Assembly: GCA_020726505.1 (NCBI GenBank)
Contig: JAHLEZ010000012.1
Span: 1,984,001 to 2,048,000 of the forward strand
Origin: Leptodontidium sp. MPI-SDFR-AT-0119
Lineage: Eukaryota > Ascomycota > Leotiomycetes > Helotiales > Leptodontidiaceae
Reading direction: 5' to 3'
Length of the DNA stretch: 64,000 nucleotides
Positions 21,733 through 32,775 of the stretch are shown here, piece by piece (the first letter of the stretch is position 1; each line of letters starts with the position of its first letter). The position numbers and the translations under genes were made by a program. The notes under the pieces are model-generated. The model saw nothing but the letters and a program-made list of their open reading frames with translations. It made no database searches and was not told where the DNA came from.

Positions 21733-22249
21733 TGAGATGAGAGATTCGACGCCGGCACGTGTTTAGCACAGCTTCTCCTCTACCTAGTCCGCGATGTTAG
21801 AATTAGTGTCTGGCATCTCCGCAATTTCATCGATTTGACTCTAAGTAGGCTCCGCTCCGACCTATAATCCTAACATACGATAACGGTCCCGCTTCTTCAT
21901 GCATCCCAACTTGCACTGTCCATCACAGCTCTCCCATGCCCATGCCCTCTCGGCGCGCTTTCTCGCGAGATGAACGGCAAAAATTGTCAACATACTGTAC
22001 AGCTAGACCTTCATATAGCAAGGTAATAGACCTTCCAAGTCCCGACCCCGCACCCCCGCATCCCGCTTTTTGCCTGGCTTGGCCAGTTTGGACCGAGGCG
22101 GCTTGGTGGGTCCTGCATCTTAAGAAGTTTAATTCCCGACCGCAAGGGATTTGATTTTATACACAGAGTTTTCTCTCTCCCGTCCCATTGCCATTGCCAT
22201 TGCCATTGCCACGGCTCCGGAGTATTTGTATCACCCACCCCACCCCACA
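21733..22249. promoter_or_regulatory. Intergenic region and promoter of the Zn2Cys6 gene
   Basis: 517 bp between the GH3 stop and the regulator ATG. It contains a TTTATAC box at about 22156-22162 and four tandem CCATTG hexamers at 22185-22208 in the presumed 5' UTR. No gene seen. Confidence 0.5.
22185..22208 (+). repeat. (CCATTG)4 microsatellite
   Basis: Four exact CCATTG units sit 42 bp before the regulator's start codon. The repeat lies in the leader; if the upstream frame were translated it would give an Ala-Ile run, but nothing supports that. Confidence 0.85.
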
Positions 22250-24423
22250 ATGCAGCCGCACGATGGACATGCGAAACGGGCCCAGCAGGCCTGCACGAGA
22301 TGTCGCCAGCAGAAGGTGAATCAACCGCGAGAAACTTCCCTAAGCAAGCTACCTACCTACCTTAGCCCCCCCCCCCCCCCTCTTCGTATCACACAGAAGC
22401 TGACTTTCACCGCTCGACAGATGAAGTGTCTCGGAGGACCAAGCCCTCCGTGCGATCGGTGTCGCCGGTCAGGAGCTTACTGCAGCTTCGAGCCATCTAA
22501 GGGGGAGGCGGCTCGTGATCCATGCAATCTTTCACGAAACAATGATCATCACGGCTTCACCTTTGTGACACCCAACTTGATCAACGTGGGGGAAACGGTT
22601 CCTCCGCGTATCTCATCCACAGTTCCTTCGACTCTCCAGTTCTCTGGCGCGAACGGCCCTCCGGCTACGGGGGAGCGCAACCCGAGCAATCCCAGTAAAC
22701 GGGCGCGGCTGACGCCTCCTGAGCCAGAGCAGAACGACGACCACGAGGTGCAGTCTTGCATTTCATCATCCTCTAAGCCTCTGCCACCCTATGCTACAGT
22801 TCAAGATCTTGAGGAGTCATATGCGCACTCGCACGGCGCCCCGGCACAGACTAAGAGATCGACGGTTCATCCACAATGCGAACCCAATCCCGACTATCTT
22901 GCAAGAGCGGGGATACCAGTAGCCGAAGCAGAGGCCATGTTTATGCTTTTTGGACAGCGGATTGCTCCCTACATTCCACCCTTGTTTGAGACCGATTTCT
23001 CAGTTCTCCCTGCGGGCTCACTCTTTAGGCTCGCTGCTATTCACACCATCGCCAGATACCTACCTGGTTCAGGACCGTTGCGTGCACAAACGGGCCCTAT
23101 TTTGCGTGAATTGCTTCAGAATGTACTTTTTGATACCGCACCAGGTTCAAACACTATAGTAAAGGAGACTCTCTTAGGTCTCGTTATCTTATATGCCTAT
23201 TCTGAAGCAGGAGCGCGAGATGGCATCGCGGAGCCGCCCCCGTGGAGACTCGACATGCTCACGGTGAAGTCTATTATGGAGGGATATGCGGTCATAACAT
23301 GCGTCCCCAACTTCGAGACGAGAGCTGAGGAGGATCCGTTCTGGCATCTGACGTGGTTATGGATGTATACCATGAGTCACCAGTGAGTGTGTTTCTAGCT
23401 CCAGAGAACCATATCCAGGGCGAGTTCATGTCTAAGTCCTTTGTTCTTGTACTAGCTGTGCCACTCTTCATGGGTGTGTTCGTACGATAAATTCATCGGA
23501 ATCGGTCTACAGAGCACGACACTACGTGGACACCAAGTTCGAAAGCCGTCAGATCAAGTCCCTTGTTGGCGAGGCTGACTTATGCCTCTTGTGGGAGCAC
23601 GTTTCGCCAATGCCCCGTTGTACTTCCCAAAAGATCGAACATGCACTAGACGAGTGGCTGGCAAAATGGAAAACGTTTGTTGAGGATACAGGTACCGCCC
23701 TAGAGTGTTTCTGTCTCGGAAGCTTGCTGTTGCTAAATGTATGTAGCCGAAGGGCGGCAACTCCATTTTCATTACCTTTTTACAAGGTTTGCACTACGCA
23801 GACTAGTTCTCGGCTCAAATTATGGTTCTGATACAACTATACTCCGGATAGCTAAACTAGATGCGGGCTCGGCCATGCTACGTTTCATTTCCACGGTGTC
23901 ACCCGTTGTACAAGACCGTCTACGATACATATGCGATACCGCCTTCATCATGCTCGCATTCGTTGGGGCCTCCATATTAGGAGATCTCAAGACTGCCACG
24001 GATATCCCCAAGCAAGGCGCCTTAACCAAGGAGTCATTACTCGCTGATGTCAATGGTATTGCCGCCCTTCTCTTGTCTTCTGGTGCGAAAGACGATTTAC
24101 GACCCGCGATATATGGGCGAGCTCTAAGCAGTGTTTGTGAAGCTTTGTCTTCCGGATCGCGACAGGCAGTTAATCATAGCCTCAAATCTCCCGAGCATAG
24201 TACTTCAGATTCATTTAGTAGCGAGGGCCGGATCGAGGAGGGCAAGACAAAGGAGAAATCTATCTACAGCGTGGAGACTTACACTTTCCTTGAGCCAGAC
24301 ATGCACCTGCCCATTTCCGCCTACGACATGGGAGACCCACCTGAGCAATTACAGTGGATGTTAGATGGCGGAGCTGATAACTTTATGGATATCTTCAACA
24401 GCTTCATAGGGTTTGACCCCTAG
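22250..24423 (+). CDS. Zn2Cys6 (Gal4-type) transcription factor
   Basis: Four exons (22250-22315, 22421-23382, 23456-23691, 23747-24423) give 646 aa. Intron 1 (105 bp) interrupts the zinc cluster, as is common in this family, and holds a C15 run at 22366-22380; introns 2 and 3 are 73 and 55 bp. The DNA-binding domain is residues 15-43 with Cys15, 18, 25, 33, 36 and 43 (CX2CX6CX7CX2CX6C). A Pro/Ser-rich linker follows, then a helical middle region with SHHCATLHGCVRTINSSESVYRAR-type sequence (about 341-365) typical of fungal regulator mid-domains. The acidic tail ends in DNFMDIFNSFIGFDP and may activate transcription. Placed between two GH3 genes and near two esterases, it is a plausible local regulator of the island. 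The protein looks intact. Confidence 0.88.
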
Positions 24424-25245
24424 ACAAGGACTAGCGCTAGAACATACAGTACCTTACCCCGCATCACATGTATTTCCTTGGCGCTGTTCTAAAGCAGCAT
24501 GCTGTGCCGGGACAATCAGATTTGATCTTCGAGCTTGTCACATGTCACAGTGAAGAATCGGCCCGAAGTCAACCGCCGCCCTGGCCCAAAATTCAGAACT
24601 GCATGCGCATACTCATCTTGCGTCGGATAAACCGGGTAGGGTGAAGAGAAGCTCAAGCCGAAAACCAGAATAGGCAATCTACGGGCCGGACATGCCAAGA
24701 TCCCGAAAGGGTTCTGGAATACCTAAATTTCCATAATACGCAGGTCTTACATAATTAGTGGAGTACACATGAGCACTTACCCGTAGCCGGTAGGGAGTTT
24801 CCCGTCTAGTTTACTACGACTTGCCGGCATGTCGATTCAACGGTTCCCCCAATTCAACAGCTATAGTTTGTCGGCATCTCTTTCAATTGTACTGATTTAA
24901 TCTAATTAATCGACAGTAGAGAACGTTTTCCTTCCGGTCGGGTCCATCATATGACTCTTATTTATTAGCAAGGATGAGAAGCCGAGTCTAGTCACTATCA
25001 GGTTTTTCCTCTTCCCGGCTGGAAACATTCTCCGGAGTTGGGAAAACCCAATGGAGCATAGATCTGTAGTGTCGTTGCCGAGACAAGCGTGATTTCCTTC
25101 CCTGACCTGGCCCGTCTGGGACGCCTGGAGGCGAGGGATAATACTTTCGAGTGTGAGGATTTATTCTACACATTTATTCTACACACTCATTCTTCCTCTG
25201 GCACACTTTTCTGCTATTCTACTGGTTTAATTGTAAGAAGAAACA
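24424..25245. promoter_or_regulatory. Intergenic region and promoter of the secreted GH3 gene
   Basis: 822 bp without a supported gene. A 13-bp unit TTTATTCTACACA is repeated in tandem at 25160-25172 and 25173-25185, about 60 bp before the ATG. CCGG/CGG triplets are scattered (for example near 24823, 24932 and 25031), but no clear inverted pair like the one at 16143 was seen. Confidence 0.45.
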
Positions 25246-28018
25246 ATGCGAGCTGTTCTGAGCGTAGCACTGGCCACTCTTATCCTCGGACAGGAGATAA
25301 CTTCGGACTCCTATTTCTATGGACAGAGTCCTGCTGTGTATCCATCTCGTACGTTTTCAAATTCCAAAGCAGACAGGTGGCCAACGGTGTTTGTAGCTAT
25401 CGGCGAGGGAACCGGCGACTGGGCGTCAGCATATCAAAAGGCAAAACACTTCGTCGCACAACTGAGCAATGAGGAAAAGGCATGTATTTATGAAGAAAGA
25501 ATAATGCTTAACAGGACACTAATGTTTTGTACCAGGCTAGCCTCACCTATGGGGTTGTGACCACGGCAAATGGATGTTCTGGCAATATTCCTGGTATCCC
25601 GCGCCTTGGCTTCCCCGGAATGTGCCTGCAAGACGCAGGGAACGGTGTTCGAAACACTGACTTCGTGAATGGATATTCTTCTGGAATCAGTGTTGGTGCT
25701 AGGTGAGAGTCCCACGTTGTATGTCGCCTTGGTGATCGAGTTGTCTGATATTAAATCGACCACTTCTAGTTGGAATAAGCAGTTAGCCAGGGAAAGAGCC
25801 AATTCCATGTTCCATGAATTTCGAGCGAAAGGGGTGAATGTTCCCTTGGGGCCAGGTGAGCTTTGCTTAGTTGCCTGGGCTACCTACGTGACTATTGCTG
25901 ATTCATAATCAGTCGTCGGGCCTCTAGGTCGGCTAGCAGAAGGAGGAAGAAATTGGGAAGGGTTCTCCGCAGATCCCTATCTCAGCGGTATCTTGGTTTC
26001 AGAGACTGTCCTTGGTGGCCACGACGCCGGAGTGATAACCAGTGTCAAGCACTATATCGCAAATGAACAAGAGACTAATCGGGGTGCTGTATCGTCCAAC
26101 TTGGATGACAAGACCATGCATGAGCTGTATCTCTGGTCAGTCGTAGCCCATAGTAATTGAGCTAAGAAGCTAATACTCCTCAGGCCATTTCAAAACGCTG
26201 TCAAGGCAGGCACCGGAAGCATTATGTGCAGGTGAGATCTCTGTTTCCGCGGTGGCATCGCATCGCCCAGATCCTAATACATGTCTAGTTACAACCGGAT
26301 CAACAACTCCAATGCATGTGCTAATAGCAAGACGTTGAACGGTTTATTGAAGACTGAATTAGGGTTTCAGGGCTTCGTCGTCTCGGATTGGGGTGGCCAA
26401 CGTAAGAAAACTCTCGTCATTTCTCTATGCGTCTTCTGTACTGACGGACTATGCTTCACAATAAGTGGCAGGAATGGCCAGTTCTTTGGCTGGGCTTGAC
26501 ATGGCCATGCCAGACTCGCCGTACTGGAATACCAGTCTCGTGGCAGGTATTCATAATGGCTCTCTTGATGCTCGTCGCCTTGATGACATGGCTACACGGT
26601 TGGTACTTGGCGTAAGAATGAAGTAAAGACTGTGGCACTGAATTTTTCTTAGAATTCTGGGAGCTTGGTATCATGCCGGTCAAGACCACGATTTCCCCAC
26701 GCCGGGAATTGGAATGCCATACAATATCTTGGCGCCACACCGAGTCATTGACGCAAGAGATCCCAACGCAAAGTCTACGCTGTATACAGAGGCAGTTGAA
26801 GGCCACGTATTAGTCAAGAATACTCATAACGCATTGCCTCTCGGTAAACCTCGGCTACTTCAAGTTTTCGGATATGACGCCAAAGTCCCAGACACATACG
26901 CCCCGAATGGAAAGCCGCTCGGATGGTCGACAGGCGGCGCGTCTGTCAACTCGACTGAAGTCTTGGAGTTCTTTTTGCATGGCTATACAGGCCCGGTGCC
27001 TACTATTGCTCAGTATGGCACTATCATAAGCGGCGGTGGTTCTGGAGCAGTGTCGCCAGGACATATATCCGGTCCTTTCGATGCGCTGAGCCAGCGAGCC
27101 TACGTCGACAACACCGCTCTCTTCTGGGACTTTGACAGCCAAAACCCAGATGTCCTCGCGGTAGCAGATGCATGCTTTGTCTTCATTAATTCCTTTGCTA
27201 GTGAAGCATTTGACCGCCCTACTATCGACGACGACTACTCCAACACATTGGTGAACAACGTCGCGGATAAATGCGCCAACACTATGGTTATTATCCACAA
27301 TGCAGGCATCCGTCTCGTTGATCAGTTTGCTGGTCATCCTAACGTCACCGCGATCGTCTACGCTCATCTACCTGGTCAAGTCTCCGGCCGTGCTCTGGTC
27401 TCTCTTCTTTACGGCGATGAGAATTTCAGTGGCAAGCTCCCATACACAGTGGCTCGCAAGGAGAGCGACTATGGTCAGCTCCTTTCTCCTTCTCTGCCAG
27501 AGACGCCATTCATGTACTTCCCACAGAGCAATTTTACCGAAGGAGTTTACATTGATTACCTCGCCTTTCAGAAAAACAATATAACCCCACAGTATGAATT
27601 CGGCTTCGGTTTGTCATACACTACGTTCCAGTACTCGAAGATGGAGGTTACGAATACCGCTCCTAATGCAAAAAATGGACTATACCCAACTGGGAAGATC
27701 CAGCAGGGTGGCCACATCGACCTTTGGAGCGACCTGGTTGAAGTCACAGTTCAAGTGGGGAACTCGGGGAAAGTCTCAGGCCAGGAGATCGTCCAGCTCT
27801 ATTTAGAAAGGATGGATAACATCAAATGGCTAAGGGGCTTCGAGAAAGTTGCGCTCAAACCTGGTCAACATGAGACGATAACTTTTAAGCTGACTAGAAG
27901 GGACTTGAGTGACTGGGATGTTGTTACTCAGAATTGGAAGCTCATGGAGGGCGAGATCCAGGTTTTTGTTGGCGGTAGTTCACAAGATATAAGGCTGCAC
28001 AGTGTGTTGACTATGTAA
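25246..28018 (+). CDS. Secreted GH3 beta-glucosidase
   Basis: Nine exons (25246-25348, 25397-25479, 25536-25702, 25770-25855, 25913-26135, 26184-26231, 26289-26401, 26466-26598, 26653-28018) give 773 aa. The second intron (25480-25535) is of the GC-AG class: AAG|GCATGT...ACCAG; the others are GT-AG, 48-67 bp. The acceptor at 26465 (AATAAG) is the least certain. The N-terminus [15 protein letters not shown] is a signal peptide. The GH3 N-domain has [43 protein letters not shown] and GFVVSDWGG with nucleophile D270. The C-domain has FASEAFDRP with acid/base E503, plus [14 protein letters not shown] and LPYTVA. The C-terminal fibronectin-III-like domain holds the conserved [12 protein letters not shown]. 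This is the typical layout of fungal secreted beta-glucosidases acting on cellobiose or plant glycosides. Confidence 0.92.
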
Positions 28019-28655
28019 ACTTCACTCTTATCAGAGCCAGTGTATTGATACACTTCACACCCATTTAGGACTCTTAGGAATAAGATATATGCTGCTGTAA
28101 CGTTTGACTTTTCATTAAGTTTGCAATTACTCAAACGCAATTACTCAAACGAAAAATATTACGCATGGTAATAATAACCGTCAGAGACTTTTTGAAAATT
28201 TGGTACGTATGAGCTGTATGTGGTAGAGTTCTCTTCATATCTTGTTATTTCGAAAACACCTATCGCGAAACATAGTCTTCCAATTCAAGTACGAATAAAT
28301 GGCCGTCTAAGCGTGCGTCCCGGCGTTTACTGCTCGGGAGCACTTCTGGAGCCAACTTGGCCTCTCTTCAGCTCTATACTTCTGGTCCGCAAAATATCTC
28401 CTCCTCGGCGACGAATGCCACTTGGAGAACTATTTAAGTACAATCAAGCACCTATGTGAAACGTTACCTGAAAGCGCTAATAAATGAACAATTAATAAGT
28501 GCTTCACATAACATTTATAAATACCCAACGCGTAGCTTCTCTACTCTTGTCATGTGTGCATCCGTCTCTTCTTGTCAGTCTAAACCTCCCCGCGGCAGGC
28601 CCGAAACCGATTTGGCAACTATACGAGATCGGAAGTATATCTTATAACACACACA
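28019..28655. other. Intergenic, right edge of gene island
   Basis: No supported gene. GCAATTACTCAAAC is duplicated in tandem at 28123-28136 and 28137-28150, in the 3' flank of the GH3 gene. The island ends abruptly at an LTR at 28656, preceded by a short CA run. Confidence 0.55.
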
Positions 28656-28957
28656 TGTTACGGCTGGCAAGAGGTTGATACGGCGAGTTGACTCTAGCTT
28701 TGTATTTAGGCCTTAAGCTACGCTCAGATTCGAGAAGAAAAGACAAGGAGAAAAGAAGAGCTCTCCGTAAGGGAGAGCTTGAGTATAAATACACGAAGGG
28801 CCCTCCTAATAGGGCCTAGCGCAGTCGGGGGCTATTCACATCCACATGTCGCATACTCACTACTTAGTCTTCCTTATTAGGCTTAGCGCCGTCGTATAGT
28901 CAGCGATGCTACGAGCCCGTGTCAGTTAGAATACGAGGCGCATCGTAAGTCGTAACA
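28656..28957 (-). repeat. LTR, 302 bp family, reverse orientation, no matching TSD
   Basis: This is the reverse complement of the family at 8984-9285 (starts TGTTACGGCT, ends GTCGTAACA). The flanks are ACACA and AGAAC, which do not match, so it is not a simple solo-LTR insertion. Normal gene-island DNA lies to the left and RIP-saturated repeat to the right. Confidence 0.9.
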
Positions 28958-29024
28958 AGAACCTTATCTAATTATAGAATCTATTAAACCCTTAAACTTA
29001 TGCTCTTTTTCTACACGACATGAC

Positions 29025-31760
29025 ATGAGGTTACTTGTTTTTAAAGAGACGTAATCTCTCTTTAACACCTTAAAGAGTATTTATAAGGTCTAAGATCGTA
29101 AGTCGTTCGATTCGTTTATTATTTTATTAAGTTACTCTTTTACTCTCTCTTCCTCCTTAATCTTATACTCTTAAATAGTACTCTAATAAATTAAAAGATT
29201 AACTGTCTCTTAAATCTACTTATATATTCCTTATAAGCTCGAGCCTTTTTTAATTATTATACGTGTTTAATAGTATACCCCCTTATTAGGGCAATATATA
29301 TTAAAGTAACTATAATAACGCTAAATAGTTTAAGAGGTATTATACTTAATTTAAGTCCCTTAAGCTCGGGTGCTCGTTAGTCTTTATTTTACTTTACTTA
29401 CTTTTTAAAGTTATATTCGAAAGCCTCCTCGTCTTATTATACCTTTACTTTATTAATCGTTTATACTTAAGGCTCGTTTTTAAAGATATTTAAAGTAACT
29501 AATAATTCTAAATTAACTAAAGTTTATACTTTATAAAAGATATAAAAGGATTTAAAGGCTTAATACTATAAAGTTTAAGTTTACTTATTATAGTTAAGCG
29601 GCGTTCGATTATTAAAGGAGGAGACTAAAGTTAAGTCTACTATCCCCTAATGTGGCGATCCCGGGTTTTAGCGTCTTAGTAGGGTCCCTATTAAAGTGAA
29701 GTGTAAACAAAGCATATAAACAAACTAAATAAATCGCAACTTTACACTATAAATATATTACTAAAAGCTTTAAAAAATATTGTGCCAGATTCTACTAATC
29801 TTGCGACTACTCGGCTGGCCTTAGACTTAATTAAAAAGACTAACACAGGATTTATACTTATAGATTTACTCCCTTTTTAGTTAACTGTCAACTTACCTTC
29901 GGATATTAAACTTATTAACGCCTAAGGTATATTTCTACTGTTTTTTCTAAGGGAATAAATAGAAATTATCGTTCGAAATACAAATTAACGAAAAGATATT
30001 AATTAAACGATACGGCCGAAGCATTCTAAAGAGCAAGACTAGTACCCTATAATTGTGGGGGAGGCATATAAATACCTTAGGATACACATATATATTAGTA
30101 TTTATAAAGAGAATAAGGCTAAATAGTACTAGAAACTAAGGACTATTACTTTACTTACGTATCTAGTTATAGATATTATAAGCCTAAAAAAGTACAAGGC
30201 ATTATATACTACGTTCTAATATTACACGGCAAATCTAAACTATAAGTTTGAGGCTGTCTTTAATAAAGTAAACTCTTAAAACAAATATCTAAGTATATAT
30301 TCTAATAGTTTTTATAACTATAACCTTTAAATTCACATACCTAGAATGTGTCTTAAAAGCTCTAGACTCTTAAAAGGGATATTACTATTAACCAGGCTAT
30401 GTCACGCTTTTAAGGCCACTTTTTCGACACCTTAAAGATTCTTAGTAAGTTAATTAATCGGGGATATAAGACTTAGGTCTTAGTTAATAAAGGATACTTC
30501 TAAGACTAGGTTTTCTACCGAAAAGGCACTTAAAAGAAGCATCTAAAGAGGGGTAAACTAGGCCTATGAAAGGTCCCTTAGCCCCGGGCATTAAGAGATA
30601 ATACATCTTTAACTATAGTCGCACATATAATGTCAAGACTTTTAAACTAAGGCAAAGGCTATATTATTTACTTAGACAACCTCTTTATAAATATTAAGTT
30701 ATTACGCTATAATAGAAAGTGTAAATAAGGTGCTATAGGCACGTGTATAACTAAATCCGGTATCTTAAAGAAGTATAAACAAATAAAAGCCGAAGATATT
30801 AAAAAGAATATAATTCCCTGGGGTACCCTTTATATAGTAATTACTAAGGATAACTTAATTAATATAATAGCGTAGAAAAATAATACTTTAATACTTTTAA
30901 TGTCGACACATTCTAATACTACAGAGAAAGTAGAGAAACTCCGGAAAAGACCTTTAGAGACGTCTAGCGCGGCAAGGACTTCACGTATACCCTTCAAACG
31001 ATTCGCTGGAGCCTAGCTTAAGATTCCTAAGTATAAGAACGCTTATAATCACTAAATAGGTGCTGTCGATCGAGGGAACTAACTTAAGAAACTAAACACT
31101 CTTAAATTACTATGTCGGTTAAGTAATACATAGTCCTTAATTACTTAGGGGGAAGATATAGTACTTGTTAACGCTTATAAGCTTAGTTTTTACTCTCTTG
31201 TACTAGAGAATAAAAAGTGGACTAATTAGACAAAGTTTAGAACTAAGATTCTAGAGTATTATTTCCGACTTATTACTATTGCCTGCTTAAAACGCAAAAG
31301 ATTTATAAGCTCTTTTATTTTAACTAAGCTCTTAGAAGGAGAGCACCTTTTAGAACGCCGGCTAAAGCCCTAAGTGTGTGTTATATATGTAAAAGAGGGC
31401 ATATCTTAAGTTATAAAGAGGAAGATTTTAGGGGAGCTTTTAGTTAACGTGCTACTAAATATAAAGGGATCCAAATATAAGAAAGAGACTAGCTTTAACT
31501 GTAAAATCTGTAATATTGCCTTATATAAAGACAGCACTTACTTTGCCCGGTATTATAATATAAAATAGAGATGTTAAGCTAAAAGGATAATGCCCCCCGA
31601 TTTTTAGTGAGGCCTTGGCGCGCCAAGACGCTAAAACCCGGGACGCGAGCTGCCACATTGGGGGATAGTAAAGAGAGGGCTACTCTCGTAAGGCTTTAAT
31701 AGATTTATTAAAGAGGAGAAGAGAATATCGAGTACAGGTGCTCGATTTTATAAGATTATA
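29025..31760 (-). mobile_element. Copia 5'-region fragment, split by a DNA transposon
   Basis: 29025-29642 and 31666-31757 match 58405-59100 of the copia element in order and orientation (for example GGATTTAAAGGCTTAATACT and TTATTAAAGAGGAGAAGAGA). The fragment is cut at the exact point where the 2023-bp transposon 29643-31665 sits. Homology stops at CTCGATTT on the right. No LTR of this copy remains here. Confidence 0.85.
29643..31665 (+). mobile_element. piggyBac-type DNA transposon (DDE_Tnp_1_7 transposase), degraded
   Basis: Inverted ends: the left reads TCCCCTAATGTGGC, the right in reverse TCCCCCAATGTGGC, and both continue to CCCGGGTTTTAGCGTCTT after a short gap. The + strand relic frame reads YLDNLFINIKLLRYN, IIAWKNNTLILLMSTHSNT, LRKRP and YNHQIGAVDRGNQLK, then a terminal Cys segment. 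That matches the piggyBac-like transposase core: the D-N-L-F strand, the W-x-DN block and the NGVDRAD block. TA lies on both outer sides. piggyBac elements normally sit in TTAA, which is absent here. All in-frame stops are RIP-type. Confidence 0.8.
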
Positions 31761-32480
31761 TTAAGCATACTATAATGGCACGTGCCCTAGTGCTTACTCC
31801 TTGTATATATGCGTGTAAAGTGGGGAAGAGATAACCTTCCCTCCTTAGTAATTAGCTTTTGTATTATATAACATCACTAGTTATTATCTAATGTCCCTCT
31901 AGTTATTTTATTATATTAAAGTCACTTTAGTGTGTTAGTGATTATTATATTTTAATTACTTTTCTCTTACTGTTGGCCTAACTATTATATAATAGTTTAA
32001 GCTAAAGAATCTTTATCCGCGGCGCCTAGTAGCCCTAGACTATAGGCAACTCCTCCCTTAGACTAGAGAAGGTCTAAAGATACGTTAGCAATTGATTTAT
32101 AAGTAATATAAGAGTAGATTAAGAACTTTAAAGAGAAGAATAATACCCTCGACAGCCTTATTATTAAATATCGCCGGATATATAGTAATGACTTTAGCTA
32201 ATACCCCCTAAACGTGAGGGAAAAGGCACAGCGACTCTAGTAAATGAGACCTAAAAGTAGTGCGAATATTGTGAAAGATCGCCTATTAGTCACTAAAAAG
32301 TCTTAGGCTCTTTATTAAAAGAAGGGGAAATATATAATTTTATTAGAATACGAAGGGAAGAGTTAGTGAGAGTTAACAAAATATTTATAAGCCTATAATC
32401 GTGTCTTTAATTACGATAACAAAGGGTTCCTTACTAATATTATTAAGATTAAATAAGTAATAATATTACTTTGTGTTAGA
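31760..32480. other. Unassigned RIP-degraded DNA
   Basis: AT-rich, with scattered stops and no domain I can recognise. It lies between the copia fragment and gypsy element A and may contain part of the latter's 5' region. Confidence 0.4.
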
Positions 32481-32775
32481 TTTTGACTTCGGTAACTCGT
32501 GCCGATTCTACGCTGGAGAACAGCCGAAGTAATCTCCACTGCTTACGCGGCTCGGAAATTACTCTCGTATTCGATTACGTAGTCCGTAAGAACCACGTAA
32601 TCGATTACGTAGTCGTCGAAGCTTCTAAAGAAGCTAATATTGTGTATATAATTACCGAAGAGCCCTTATGGCTCTTCTCTCAAGCAAGCAATCTACTTTG
32701 TTTCTAATCACGTGTCCTCACCTACTGCGCTTCCTCTCTTCTGATTGGCTCACCTATTCTCACACTTTGTAAAGA
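32480..32775. other. Less-mutated segment with palindromic repeats before gypsy A
   Basis: GC content is higher than on either side. CGATTACGTAGTC occurs at about 32572 and 32601, separated by CCACGTAATCG, which is partly its inverse. It could be the leader or LTR of gypsy A or a small inserted element; no TSD was found. A 74-aa open frame here has no motif and is probably fortuitous. Confidence 0.35.

Noticed and set aside
22151..22249. Upstream start for the Zn2Cys6 protein
   Set aside because: It would translate the CCATTG microsatellite and TATA-proximal leader; the ATG at 22250 immediately precedes the zinc cluster.
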